NCBI GenBank assembly: GCA_963708455.1 | Contig: CAVPSQ010000010.1 | Span: forward strand, 744,001 to 808,000 | DNA: 64,000 nt | Origin: CAIMUS01 sp963708455 | GTDB taxonomy: Bacteria > Pseudomonadota > Gammaproteobacteria > Competibacterales > Competibacteraceae | Reading direction: 5' to 3' | Part shown: piece after piece, positions 53,869 through 62,495 of the stretch | Numbering within the stretch: position 1 is the stretch's first letter | Layout: every line of letters begins with the position of its first letter | Made by a program: the position numbers and the translations under genes | Notes under the pieces: model-generated | Told to the model about the DNA's origin: nothing | Databases searched by the model: none | What the model saw: only the letters and a program-made list of their open reading frames with translations

Positions 53869-54279
53869 ATGGGCTTGGTTTACGCAGACATTGTTTTACG
53901 CAATCCCGGCGCCGATCTATGCATTTCGGTCCGCACTATGGTGGACAGCGGTGCGCTGTTGCTGTGCATCCCCCAACACGTAGCCATTCAGTTGCAGTTG
54001 GAAGAACTGCAAAGACGTGCAATCACCCTGGCGGATGGGAGCCGGCAGCAAGTGGCGTATGTGGGGCCTGTCGAAGTGCGGTTCGAGAATCGCCGCTGCT
54101 TTGTCGGCGCGCTGGTGCTCGGCGATGAGGTGTTGCTGGGCGCCATACCGATGGAAGACATGGATGTGCTTATCGACCCCGCTCGACAACAGTTGGTGGT
54201 GAATCCTGCCAGTCCTAATGTTCCGATGGCACCGGTTAAGTGGGCAGCTTGTTGCCTAATCAACGTTGGAGGTCACTGA
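53869..54279 (+). CDS. Clan AA (retropepsin-like) aspartic protease
   Basis: A 136-residue single-domain protein with the aspartic motif VDSGA (about residue 25) where pepsin-like enzymes have DTG/DSG, then AITLADGSRQQVAYVGPVEV and LGAIPMEDMDVLIDP. Such small bacterial proteases would act as homodimers. Substrate unknown. A fragment of a homologous C-terminus (56005-56088) lies 1.7 kb downstream. The Uma2-like gene starts 2 nt after it. Confidence 0.85.
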   Translation: MGLVYADIVLRNPGADLCISVRTMVDSGALLLCIPQHVAIQLQLEELQRRAITLADGSRQQVAYVGPVEVRFENRRCFVGALVLGDEVLLGAIPMEDMDVLIDPARQQLVVNPASPNVPMAPVKWAACCLINVGGH

Positions 54280-54281
54280 AT

Positions 54282-54764
54282 ATGGAATGGAAAGAGGTCT
54301 GTAGCGATCCACATCTCCAGAATCTACCTTTTAAGATAGAACTTAACGAGCATGGCAGGATTATAATGAGTCCAGTTAAAGTTTATCATTCCGTCATGCA
54401 AGGAGAAATAGCAGCTCTATTACGACAGAATCGGGATGATGGAAAGATATTGACTGAATGTGCAATAAATACTCGTAAAGGGACTAAAGTCGCGGATGTC
54501 GCCTGGGCTTCAAAAAATACGTTTAATGATATTAAGCATGAAACTGAGTGTTCTATTTCTCCGGAAGTTTGCATTGAAATTCTCTCTTCAAGTAATACAG
54601 ATGATGAAATAGAAGAGAAGAAAGTGTTGTATTTTGAAAAAGGTGCCAATGAGGTATGGATATGCAATAAAGACGGCAATGTTCAATTTTTCAGCCAGCA
54701 GGGATTAATTGAGAATTCAAGTATATTTCCACGCTTTTTGAGAAAAATCGATTATGATGTTTGA
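54282..54764 (+). CDS. Uma2 family (PD-(D/E)XK-type) protein
   Basis: A 160-residue AT-rich protein of the Uma2/DUF820 group, which has a restriction-endonuclease-like fold and unknown biological role. Visible parts are YHSVMQGEIAALLRQ, VADVAWASKN and SPEVCIEILSSSNTDDEIEEK in part, with the late KGANEVWICN strand. GGAGG is 10 nt before the ATG at 54282. The marked AT richness compared with icmF suggests horizontal transfer. Confidence 0.85.
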   Translation: MEWKEVCSDPHLQNLPFKIELNEHGRIIMSPVKVYHSVMQGEIAALLRQNRDDGKILTECAINTRKGTKVADVAWASKNTFNDIKHETECSISPEVCIEILSSSNTDDEIEEKKVLYFEKGANEVWICNKDGNVQFFSQQGLIENSSIFPRFLRKIDYDV

Positions 54765-54797
54765 ACATCGATGGTGCTTAAAATGGATTGGGACTCC

Positions 54798-54812
54798 TAT
54801 GATCAATCGCTG
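54798..54812. repeat. 15-bp direct repeat, left copy
   Basis: TATGATCAATCGCTG, identical to 55988-56002. The pair brackets the icmF fragment and the zinc-ribbon nuclease gene. Confidence 0.9.
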
Positions 54813-54814
54813 CG

Positions 54815-54895
54815 ACCTCAACCAGGGCGCTTTTATCATCGGTGAGTTGACCACTCTGGTGAAGGAAGCGGTATTGCAGGAGTTTGAGCGCAAGG
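54815..54895 (+). pseudogene. icmF-derived fragment
   Basis: Encodes NQGAFIIGELTTLVKEAVLQ then EFERKA, closely matching NQGAFIIDELTDLVEEAVLQ/EFERIA near the end of IcmF (53325-53397). It sits in a 64-codon frame (54754-54948) with unrelated ends. The similarity is diverged at third positions, so this is an old duplication or a relic of another mutase gene. Confidence 0.88.
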
Positions 54896-54955
54896 CTTGC
54901 GCGAACGGCAAGTTTAAGCTATTGTTGAAAAAATTGATGGGGAGATAGTTGACCA

Positions 54956-55954
54956 ATGGCTATTTTCAGGTGTAATAAATGTGCTTATCTAAGGGAAGTA
55001 CCCAGTCAATATGTAGGAAAATCCACTAAGTGTCCTGTTTGCCAACAAGAGAATCTAATATACGATACGGTTGATTTTGTCAATAAACTATTACAGAAAT
55101 ATTTTGGTTTGTATGCCGAGCTTCGTCAACTGCGGAAAGAATTACAATCCACGGATTCATCTTCTGTCACTACGTCCGATGATTTTTCAGAGAGGGTTGA
55201 TATTGATATTCATAATACGTCCTTTATGATGGACAGAAAGCAATATCAGCCGATTATAGACTGGTTTCAACAACAACAGATTAAAGTAGAAATCGATCCC
55301 AAAACCGTTGATACCACCGGTTTTTTTGATGAAATCGCGGTTCGCTTGGGGGAAGATTATGATATGTTGAAGGAAGTGAGTGAGCGGATCAAACGGGCGC
55401 AGATTAAGAGCTACACTAACGCCATGCTGAACCTGTCGGATAACAGTCAGAAAGAGATGGAGCAAATTACTAAATTCTGCAGAGAGTTATATGAATATTC
55501 CTTTGTGTCAAAATATTATTATGATAAGCAGGAAAAGCGGATACGCCTGTCTCTACAAACGGCTCCTGCTATCGTAAGTTTTTTTAATGGGGGGTGGGTC
55601 GAGTGGTACGTGTTTATGAAAATACTGAAGTTATTTTATGAAAACAATATCAGCTTTTCATGCTCGAGAAATATTACAGTCTATTTCCCGAATGAAGATA
55701 AATATGAACTGGATGTTTTTTTTCTGATTAAGGGGGATATTCCGTTGTGTATTGAATGCAAATCGGGTGAATTTAGACAATTTATTGGAAAATACTCCAA
55801 GTTGCGTAGCAAATTAAAGATCGAAAAAGCCCATTTCTTATTACTCAGTGTCGGCTTGAGTGATCAACAGACTCAAGGTTTGACCAGCATGTTCGATATA
55901 ACCTTCGTGAATGAGAAAAATTTTCTTGAATATATTGCAAAAATTTCACTATAG
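54956..55954 (+). CDS. Zinc-ribbon protein with PD-(D/E)XK nuclease-like C-terminus
   Basis: A 332-residue AT-rich protein. The N-terminal ribbon is CNKCAYLREV...KCPVCQQ (CXXC...CXXC, residues 6-29). A coiled-coil-like stretch (YAELRQLRKELQS) and a variable middle follow. The C-terminus (about 215-320) reads GGWVEWYVFMKIL, then YELDVFFL and CIECKSGEF, the E...D...ExK order of Card1/Can2-like and DUF1887-type restriction-like nucleases. No CARF sensor domain was recognised. It may be a stand-alone defence nuclease using the ribbon or middle region as sensor (inference). Confidence 0.75.
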   Translation: MAIFRCNKCAYLREVPSQYVGKSTKCPVCQQENLIYDTVDFVNKLLQKYFGLYAELRQLRKELQSTDSSSVTTSDDFSERVDIDIHNTSFMMDRKQYQPIIDWFQQQQIKVEIDPKTVDTTGFFDEIAVRLGEDYDMLKEVSERIKRAQIKSYTNAMLNLSDNSQKEMEQITKFCRELYEYSFVSKYYYDKQEKRIRLSLQTAPAIVSFFNGGWVEWYVFMKILKLFYENNISFSCSRNITVYFPNEDKYELDVFFLIKGDIPLCIECKSGEFRQFIGKYSKLRSKLKIEKAHFLLLSVGLSDQQTQGLTSMFDITFVNEKNFLEYIAKISL

Positions 55955-55987
55955 ATAATTGATTGTATCGCTATCACCAGGGTCGAA

Positions 55988-56002
55988 TATGATCAATCGC
56001 TG
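55988..56002. repeat. 15-bp direct repeat, right copy
   Basis: TATGATCAATCGCTG. It directly precedes the clan AA protease fragment. Confidence 0.9.
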
Positions 56003-56004
56003 GC

Positions 56005-56088
56005 GCTCGACAAAAGTTGATCGTCAACCCCGCCGGTTCTGACATTCCAATGGCGCCGAAGCGGGAAAAATTTTCTTCAATGCCTTGA
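56005..56088 (+). pseudogene. C-terminal fragment of a clan AA protease gene
   Basis: Reads ARQKLIVNPAGSDIPMAPKR before a stop at 56086-56088, against ARQQLVVNPASPNVPMAPVK at the end of the intact gene at 53869-54279. The 5' part is absent. Confidence 0.85.
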
Positions 56089-56173
56089 GAGGTTAAGCAA
56101 CCAACCAAAAAAATAACTTTTCGATACAACAATCCAAATGGTCCAAACCACAAATAAGCGAAGAGGTAATTCA

Positions 56174-57466
56174 ATGGTAGACGTGGCGTTAGAGCCTAAA
56201 GCGCGCTGGGGGCAACCCTTGACGGGCATCATTTCCTTGGCGGCCTTTACGGCGATTGCATGGGTTCTCTGGTTTCTCTTCAGCGACCCGCGGGGGCCGG
56301 TCCATTCTTTCCCTTATCCTTTTGTGTTGTATCTGGCCATGATGATTCTAGTCGGCTTATGGCAGCACATGTTTTTGGGGGACTGGCCGTTTCAAGATAT
56401 GTCGCGGCCGGCGCGCGGCGTCATAATGACGATTGTCAATCTGATCGTGGTATGGTTTGTCATTCATGTGGTTTTCTACCGCATTCTGGGATTGGGCTTT
56501 AATTTTCTAAGCCAGGTCAATCTAGAGACTCTAGCGGCGGCAGGCGGCGGCAAACTGGTCGCCGCCGGCAAAACCCTGTCGCTGGAGCAAATCACCGCCG
56601 GCACAGGCCGGTTTGCCGAAAGGGCCATCGTGTGTTTTGTGCTGGTTGGATTTTACAGCTACCCCTTTGTAACGATTCTGTTTGGCAAATGGCCTATTCG
56701 TCCCAGCAACTTAACTCAACCCCAGGCCGGCCTGGCGGAACTGGGCTGGTGTTCGCTCCTGACGGTGTTTTTCTACACGGTCCTGATCGTGCCTTTCTGG
56801 GGCTGGTTTTATGGTCAGGCGTTTGGCGACTCGTACGCCTTCAGCCTGCCATGGTGGAGCGGCATCGCCGGCACCAATCATGTCCACTGGGTATTCGGCT
56901 GGTGGGAATGGATGATCGTTCTGCTTTTTATGACGGCCAACGTCTGGCGAATGAAACCCTGGTCTGCAATCGCTTTGCCGCAACCCTGGAAGGGACTCGT
57001 GTCATTCGTCTTGAATGTTATCCTGGCCTATCTCTGCGCCTTGGTTTGCATTAATATCATTGAATTATGGCTGCCACACGAAGTCGTCGAGGGTTTGAAG
57101 CAAGCAAAACCCAATGATGCAGAATGGAATCGATTTCTTTGGTATCATACGGCCGAGATCGCAGGTTTTACCTTGATTCCTTTTCTGATCTGGCATCATT
57201 ATTTCGATGATATGACACCTGTCTCCGATAAAGACTCATGGGCGGCTTTCTGGTTTAGAACCGTTGGCGTGCTGTTACTGACCGTTGTCAATTACCTTTT
57301 TTTCTATGTGCTAGACTGGGGCCACTGGGGTTTAGGTAATCATCACTGGGATCATAAATATGTTATGGGTGAATCATTGATATGGAATTTCTGGTGGATT
57401 ATCCCGCTGCTGTGGAATGAATGGTTTTTTCATAAATGGCCGTTCTATACCCATGACCAGCATTGA
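56174..57466 (+). CDS. Integral membrane protein with about ten transmembrane segments, family unknown
   Basis: A 430-residue inner-membrane protein starting MVDVALEPKARWGQPLTG, with AGAGG about 9 nt upstream. About ten hydrophobic helices are visible (for example IISLAAFTAIAWVLWFLF, FVLYLAMMILVGLW, LLTVFFYTVLIVPFW, GVLLLTVVNYLFFYVLDW). It is unusually rich in Trp and His, with clusters WHHYFDDM near residue 345 and HWGLGNHHWDHKYVMGE near 395 that could bind metal or heme. No transporter signature was recognised and function is unassigned. A stem-loop follows the gene. Confidence 0.75.
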   Translation: MVDVALEPKARWGQPLTGIISLAAFTAIAWVLWFLFSDPRGPVHSFPYPFVLYLAMMILVGLWQHMFLGDWPFQDMSRPARGVIMTIVNLIVVWFVIHVVFYRILGLGFNFLSQVNLETLAAAGGGKLVAAGKTLSLEQITAGTGRFAERAIVCFVLVGFYSYPFVTILFGKWPIRPSNLTQPQAGLAELGWCSLLTVFFYTVLIVPFWGWFYGQAFGDSYAFSLPWWSGIAGTNHVHWVFGWWEWMIVLLFMTANVWRMKPWSAIALPQPWKGLVSFVLNVILAYLCALVCINIIELWLPHEVVEGLKQAKPNDAEWNRFLWYHTAEIAGFTLIPFLIWHHYFDDMTPVSDKDSWAAFWFRTVGVLLLTVVNYLFFYVLDWGHWGLGNHHWDHKYVMGESLIWNFWWIIPLLWNEWFFHKWPFYTHDQH

Positions 57467-57495
57467 CAGCGTATGTCCGGCTGAGTGAAATGATT

Positions 57496-57521
57496 AGGAG
57501 AGCGTGCTATTGCGCTCTCCT
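57496..57521 (+). terminator. Likely terminator after the membrane protein gene
   Basis: AGGAGAGCG (57496-57504) and CGCTCTCCT (57513-57521) form a 9-bp stem with an 8-base loop, followed by ATTCCT. The U-run is weak. Confidence 0.55.
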
Positions 57522-57573
57522 ATTCCTACCGACGTTGCAATGAGCACAGATACCGACGCCATCCGTTTTGGAT

Positions 57574-58146
57574 ATGAGCCGCAACCGCTGCGACTGGTGT
57601 AAAAACGACCCTATTTACATCGCTTATCATGATCAGGAATGGGGCGTTCCATTGCACGATGACCGTAAATTGTTCGAAATGCTGTTGCTCGACGGCGCCC
57701 AGGCGGGATTGAGCTGGCTAACCATACTGAGAAAAAGGGACAACTATCGACGCGCTTTCGATGGGTTCGATCCTGCCATAATCGCCTGTTACGGAGAGAG
57801 TGACATAAACCGCTTACTTGCCGATCCCGGCATCGTGCGTAACCGGCTTAAAATCCAATCGGCTATTACTAACGCCCGTGCCTATTTGCGGGTCTGTGAG
57901 AATTTCGGCTCCTTCGACCGGTTTCTCTGGCGCTATGTGGATTACCAGTCACAGCAGAATGCCTGGAAGTCGCTGGCGGAAATACCCACACACACCAGGA
58001 CATCTGATTTGATGAGTAAAGAACTGAAGCAGCGGGGCTTCAGTTTCGTAGGCTCGACCATTTGCTATGCCTTTATGCAGGCCGTGGGCATGGTCAACGA
58101 CCATGTAACGGACTGCTTCAGATACCGGGAGATCGGGTTGTGGTAA
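57574..58146 (+). CDS. tag: DNA-3-methyladenine glycosylase I
   Basis: A 190-residue base excision repair enzyme removing 3-methyladenine. RCDWCKNDPIYIAYHDQEWG holds the first zinc-snap Cys pair and the substrate Glu/Tyr region. FEMLLLDGAQAGLSWLTIL and FSFVGSTICYAFMQAVGMV, then DHVTDCF complete the signature. ATG at 57574. The ribosome binding site is weak. Confidence 0.96.
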   Translation: MSRNRCDWCKNDPIYIAYHDQEWGVPLHDDRKLFEMLLLDGAQAGLSWLTILRKRDNYRRAFDGFDPAIIACYGESDINRLLADPGIVRNRLKIQSAITNARAYLRVCENFGSFDRFLWRYVDYQSQQNAWKSLAEIPTHTRTSDLMSKELKQRGFSFVGSTICYAFMQAVGMVNDHVTDCFRYREIGLW

Positions 58147-58205
58147 TGCCTACACATTAAAAAACAATTGATATCCATTCAGCAATCAAGCTTAGGAGCA
58201 GCCCG

Positions 58206-58907
58206 ATGTTACAGCCACGCTATGCCAACGAACGCGGCCATGCCAACCACGGCTGGCTCGATACCTTCCATACGTTTTCCTTCGCTGATTACCATGACCC
58301 GGCCCACATGGGTTGGGGCGACCTGCGGGTGATTAACGAAGACCGGGTGCAGCCGGGCATGGGATTCGGCATGCACGGCCATCATGATATGGAAATCATC
58401 ACTTACGTGCTTGCCGGCGCCCTGCAACATAAGGACAGCCTGGGCAACAGCGCCATTATCCGTCCCGGCGAGGTGCAGCGGATGAGCGCCGGCACGGGTG
58501 TTATGCACAGCGAGTTCAATCCCTCGCGGACCGAGCCAGTACATTTGTTGCAAATCTGGATTGAGCCAGATACAACCGGCGTTCAGCCAGGCTATGAGCA
58601 GAAATTTTTTCAGGCGGACGAAAAGCGCGGGCGTTTGCGGCTGGTCGCCTCCCGTGACGGCCGGGAATGCAGCGTGTCTATCCATCAGAACGCGGCGGTT
58701 TATGTCACGCTGCTGGAGCCCGGCGAGACCGTGGCCCATTGCCTGGCGCCCGGACGACGCGCCTACGTGCAGGTGGCGCACGGCGCAGTGACGGTCAACG
58801 GGCAGGCTCTGAACGCCGGAGACGGCACCCGAGTCAAAGACGAGGCTGAGATTGCGTTGGTCGGCGTCGAGACCGGGACCGAAGTATTGCTGTTCGATCT
58901 GACGTAG
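58206..58907 (+). CDS. Pirin family protein (YhhW-like)
   Basis: A 233-residue bicupin. The metal ligands of the N-terminal cupin are visible in GFGMHGHHDMEIITYVL (His-X-His...Glu) and VMHSEFNPSR. HTFSFADYHDPAHMGWGDLR is the pirin start signature. Some members are quercetin dioxygenases, while the physiological substrate is usually unknown. A GGAG site lies before the ATG. Confidence 0.95.
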   Translation: MLQPRYANERGHANHGWLDTFHTFSFADYHDPAHMGWGDLRVINEDRVQPGMGFGMHGHHDMEIITYVLAGALQHKDSLGNSAIIRPGEVQRMSAGTGVMHSEFNPSRTEPVHLLQIWIEPDTTGVQPGYEQKFFQADEKRGRLRLVASRDGRECSVSIHQNAAVYVTLLEPGETVAHCLAPGRRAYVQVAHGAVTVNGQALNAGDGTRVKDEAEIALVGVETGTEVLLFDLT

Positions 58908-59001
58908 GGCTAGTGGAGGCCGAGTGTCGAGGGTGGTCAATCGCCGGCAACGCTGCGCTTATTTCGATCTGCTCAAATGCTGTTGATGAGGAGTTTCTGT
59001 G

Positions 59002-60063
59002 ATGCCCACTGATAACCTGCTGTTCACCCCGGTCCAGGTAGGCCGTTACACGCTGCCCAATCGTCTGCTGATGGCGCCGATGACCCGCAGTCGGGCCGAC
59101 GATAACGGTGTGCCCGGCGAACTGACGCCAGTCTATTATGCTCAACGCGCCAGCGCTGGCCTGATCGTTACCGAGGCGACATTTCCTTCGGCCATGGGCA
59201 AAGGCTATATCCGCATCCCGGGTATTCATACTGCCGCTCAGGTGGCGGCCTGGCGCAAAGTAACCGCCGCGGTGCACGCCAGGGAGGGGCGGATTTTTCT
59301 CCAGATCATGCATGCCGGGCGGATTTCCAATCCGGTGTTTCTGCCGGATAACGCTACGCCAGTGGCGCCGTCGGCGGTGCGGCCCAACGGCCAGTCCTTT
59401 ACCGACCAGGGCATGAAACCGCACATGACTCCGCGCCCTCTGGAAACCGACGAAATCCCGGGCATCGTCGCAGAATACCGCCGCGCCACAGAACTGGCGC
59501 TGGAAGCGGGCTTCGACGGCGTCGAACTGCACGCGGCATCCGGCTATCTGCCGGAACAGTTTCTGTCCTCCCAGACTAACCTGCGCACCGACCGTTACGG
59601 CGGTAGCATCGACAACCGCGCTCGTTTTATTCTGGAATTGCTGGCGGCAATGACCGCCGTGGCCGGCGGCGACCGGGTAGGAATTAAAATCGCGCCGGAA
59701 ATGAATTTCAACGACATCGCCGACGCCACGCCGCAGGAAACCTATGCTTATCTGGTGCAGGCGCTGCGGCCCTTCCACCTCGCTTATCTGCACGTGGCGC
59801 TGTTTGGCACGCCGGTGGATTATCACAGCCTGCTGCGACCGCTGTTCGACGGGGCTTATCTGGCGGGTGGCGGCCTCGACCGGGACAAAGCCGAGGCCAT
59901 GCTGACTGCCGGCCGCGCCGACGCCGTTGTGTTCGGGGCTTTGTTTCTGGCCAATCCTGATCTGCCGGAGCGGTTCCGCCAAGGCGCGCCCCTGAATGCG
60001 CCGGATCAGACGACCTTCTACACGCCCGGATCCAAGGGCTATATCGATTACCCGACGCTCTGA
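59002..60063 (+). CDS. Old yellow enzyme family alkene reductase (NemA-like)
   Basis: A 353-residue FMN-dependent TIM-barrel reductase of alpha,beta-unsaturated carbonyls and nitro compounds. LLMAPMTRSRADDNGVP, IFLQIMHAGRIS (His-Asn substrate pair region), GFDGVELHAASGYLPEQFLS in part and YGGSIDNRARFILEL are typical. The ATG at 59002 follows GAGGAG. A GTG one codon before is an alternative. Confidence 0.95.
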   Translation: MPTDNLLFTPVQVGRYTLPNRLLMAPMTRSRADDNGVPGELTPVYYAQRASAGLIVTEATFPSAMGKGYIRIPGIHTAAQVAAWRKVTAAVHAREGRIFLQIMHAGRISNPVFLPDNATPVAPSAVRPNGQSFTDQGMKPHMTPRPLETDEIPGIVAEYRRATELALEAGFDGVELHAASGYLPEQFLSSQTNLRTDRYGGSIDNRARFILELLAAMTAVAGGDRVGIKIAPEMNFNDIADATPQETYAYLVQALRPFHLAYLHVALFGTPVDYHSLLRPLFDGAYLAGGGLDRDKAEAMLTAGRADAVVFGALFLANPDLPERFRQGAPLNAPDQTTFYTPGSKGYIDYPTL

Positions 60064-60142
60064 CTTCAGGTGAGGAAATTAGAACTGCGCGCCGGTTTCT
60101 GGCATGATGCGACGCCCCATTATCCATCCACCAGAGAGGGTT

Positions 60143-61069
60143 ATGACCGGGCCTGTGGTTGATAAAGACGACCAGGACGGCAAGTCTGTCGTCCTGGTCG
60201 TGGGAGCGACCAGCCAGATCGGCCGCTCGCTGTTACCCCGTCTGGCCGACGCCGGTTATACGGTGCAGGCCACCGCCCGTCGGGCGCGTCCGGACTATCT
60301 GCAGGATGACGATCGTATCGGCTGGCATCGGATGGATTACGCGACCCGGACTGCGCTGCCGCCGCTGGGCGCAGCGGATAGCCTCATCCATCTGGCGCCC
60401 CTGCCGGCACTGCCACCGCTGTTGCAACTCGTGCGCCAGGCGGGCGTCCGGCGCATTATCGCCCTCAGTTCCACCAGCCGGTTTACTAAAGCCGAATCGT
60501 CCGACCCTGGCGAGCAGGAGCTGGCCGCGCGTCTGGCCGTTGCTGAAGTCTGGCTGGAACAGGCCTGTACTACCGAGCGCATTGCCTGGACGCTGTTTCG
60601 TCCGACCCTGGTGTACGGTTACGGTGCCGATAAGAACATTGCGACGATTGCCAATCTGATAGCGAAATTCGGCTTCTTTCCGCTGGCCGGCGCTGGCCGT
60701 GGGTTGCGCCAGCCGGTGCACGCCGACGATCTGGCGGCCGCCTGCCTGGCAGCCCTGCCTATTTCCGCCACGTACGGTAAGAGCTATAACCTGAGCGGCG
60801 GGGAAACGCTGACCTACCGCGCCATGGTGGGGCGGATATTTCAGGCGCTGGGCAAACGCCCGCGCTTCATCGTGCTGCCCCTGCCGGTCTATCGGGGGCT
60901 GGTCGCCGCCATCTCGCTGGCGCCGCGTTACCGCTATATCACCGCGGAAATGGCGCAGCGCATGAACGAGGACCTGTATTTCGATCATAGCGAGGCGACC
61001 CGTGATTTCGGTTACGCGCCCTGCCGGTTCCAGCCGGAATCCGGTCTGCGCGGCCTTAGCCCTGAATGA
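60143..61069 (+). CDS. NAD(P)-binding SDR/epimerase-like protein
   Basis: A 308-residue extended SDR-type protein. The Rossmann motif is VVGATSQIGRSLL (about residues 21-33), IIALSSTSRFTK takes the place of the usual catalytic Ser/Tyr region, and RPTLVYGYGADKNI and YNLSGGETLTYRAMV are as in atypical SDRs. No YxxxK was found where it is expected, so catalysis may differ. The ATG at 60143 follows AGAGAGGGTT. The 3' end overlaps the alkB-like gene by 14 bases in convergent orientation. Confidence 0.88.
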   Translation: MTGPVVDKDDQDGKSVVLVVGATSQIGRSLLPRLADAGYTVQATARRARPDYLQDDDRIGWHRMDYATRTALPPLGAADSLIHLAPLPALPPLLQLVRQAGVRRIIALSSTSRFTKAESSDPGEQELAARLAVAEVWLEQACTTERIAWTLFRPTLVYGYGADKNIATIANLIAKFGFFPLAGAGRGLRQPVHADDLAAACLAALPISATYGKSYNLSGGETLTYRAMVGRIFQALGKRPRFIVLPLPVYRGLVAAISLAPRYRYITAEMAQRMNEDLYFDHSEATRDFGYAPCRFQPESGLRGLSPE

Positions 61070-61706
61070 TGCGGAAGGTGAGATTCACGCGCGGTCCCTT
61101 CGGCTCCCGGGTTTTGGGTAGTTGATGCCGCCAGTGATGCTGGGTAGCGCCGCGCATCAGCAGTACGCTGCCGGGCTCCAGGTCCAGCCGGAGGCAGGCG
61201 GACGACCTTTTATGACGCAGCACGAAACGGCGCTGTGCTCCCAGGCTGACCGAGGCGATAACCGGATTGCGTCCCAGTTCCGGCTCGGCGTCGCTGTGCC
61301 AGCCCATGCTGTCCTGTCCGTCCCGGTACAGGTTCAGCAGCACGCTGTTGAAACGCACGGCGGCCAGAGCCTCGGCCACGGCTTTGATCTCCAGCAACAG
61401 CGGCGTCCAGTCGAGCGGTTCGAGACGCAGCCCGGAATAACGGTAAACGGCACCGGGATCGCCATACCAGGCGCTCAGGCGGGGAGACGCAATGTCCCGC
61501 CCGTGGATTTTGATAATCTGCTGCTGCCAGGGTATCTGCTCGAGCAGTGCCTGCAACAGCCGGTCGTGCCGGTCGCCGCTGAACACCCGTTCGTACAACA
61601 GGCATTCGCCATCCGGCATGGCCAGCGCGCAGCCGCCAGTCGCCGGCTGCAGCGCTGAATCGGAGGATGCGTCATCTGTCATCATGGAACCATCAGCTTT
61701 AGACAT
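61056..61706 (-). CDS. AlkB-like 2-oxoglutarate/Fe(II)-dependent dioxygenase
   Basis: A 216-residue dioxygenase that would demethylate alkylated bases. The iron ligands are in GWHSDAEP (HXD) and the late HHWRHQLPK His, and the 2-oxoglutarate motif is RVNLTFR (RXNXTFR). SAWYGDPGAVYRYSGLRL and NSVLLNLYRDGQDSMGWHSD are typical of the ALKBH2/3-like bacterial group. Several ATG codons are possible at the start (61706, 61685, 61682). The 5' flank runs into an IS1-family element. Confidence 0.93.
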   Translation of the reverse strand: MSKADGSMMTDDASSDSALQPATGGCALAMPDGECLLYERVFSGDRHDRLLQALLEQIPWQQQIIKIHGRDIASPRLSAWYGDPGAVYRYSGLRLEPLDWTPLLLEIKAVAEALAAVRFNSVLLNLYRDGQDSMGWHSDAEPELGRNPVIASVSLGAQRRFVLRHKRSSACLRLDLEPGSVLLMRGATQHHWRHQLPKTREPKGPRVNLTFRIIQG

Positions 61707-61750
61707 TGGTCACAAGTTAAGGATTTTCGGTAGTGTTCCAGATTTGGACA

Positions 61751-62200
61751 TTATACAAGCACTCCAAATTCGTATCGGTTGATAAATAAACCAATGACAA
61801 TATCATGCATTTTCTTGAGTTTGGAGAAACAAATCGTTTTTCGAACCAACCGCTTTATTCGCGTCCGTAGCGTCAGATGTTTCCTTTCTATTTTTTGGGT
61901 ATTGTGTTTACCAATGATATGCTCCTCAGAAGATAAGTGACGTTCATACGCACCCCAATCATCGGTATAAAATCGGGTGATTCCAAATGGTTCAAGCAAC
62001 ACCTTTAACTGTAAAAACACGGTATCTTTATGATCACCCAATACATAAGCAAGCACTTTTCCACTCTCATGGTCGATGGCATGCCATAACCATCTTGGGT
62101 TGTCTTTGCTGCCAACATAACCCCACATTTCATTTAGCTCTGCCTCATCAACTCGTTGAATTTTAACAATGACTTCACTATGATTTAGGTTCTCCAACAA
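61751..62200 (-). CDS. insB: IS1-family transposase, InsB-like catalytic frame
   Basis: 149 codons from a TTG. It carries WGYVGSKDNPRWLWHAIDHE, FYTDDWGAYERHL and the C-terminal HNTQKIERKHLTLRTRIKRL, the DDE-type catalytic half of IS1 transposase. The frame remains open upstream into the A8 run at the end of insA, so the protein is expected as an InsA-InsB fusion made by frameshifting or slippage. Confidence 0.9.
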   Translation of the reverse strand: MLENLNHSEVIVKIQRVDEAELNEMWGYVGSKDNPRWLWHAIDHESGKVLAYVLGDHKDTVFLQLKVLLEPFGITRFYTDDWGAYERHLSSEEHIIGKHNTQKIERKHLTLRTRIKRLVRKTICFSKLKKMHDIVIGLFINRYEFGVLV

Positions 62201-62204
62201 GGCT

Positions 62205-62495
62205 CTATTGACCGATTCCAGGGAGAATTCTTTTTTTTAATTCATTAATTACTGTAGTTGGGCTAATCTCTAGTACTCGGGCTGTATCTCTGATACCACT
62301 CCCATTGAGCGCCATCTTAATAATCTGTTGCTTTACTTCAATCAAACAACCATTATAATCATAATCTAAAATAAACGTCTTGATGGGACAGTCCTGCTGT
62401 TGACAAAGATAGCGCTGTTTGACATTCTCGGTTTTTCCGCGTTTCACAATTTGATTACTACCACAGTGAGGACAACGTACAGGTATTAAAACCAC
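62205..62495 (-). CDS. insA: IS1-family InsA-like DNA-binding frame
   Basis: A 96-residue protein with a zinc finger (VRCPHCGSNQIVKRGKT, then YLCQQQDCPIKTF) and HTH (RDTARVLEISPTTVINELKK). It binds IS ends and represses. Its end contains a run of eight A (62231-62238, T on the plus strand) at the junction with the insB frame. Confidence 0.9.
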   Translation of the reverse strand: MVLIPVRCPHCGSNQIVKRGKTENVKQRYLCQQQDCPIKTFILDYDYNGCLIEVKQQIIKMALNGSGIRDTARVLEISPTTVINELKKRILPGIGQ

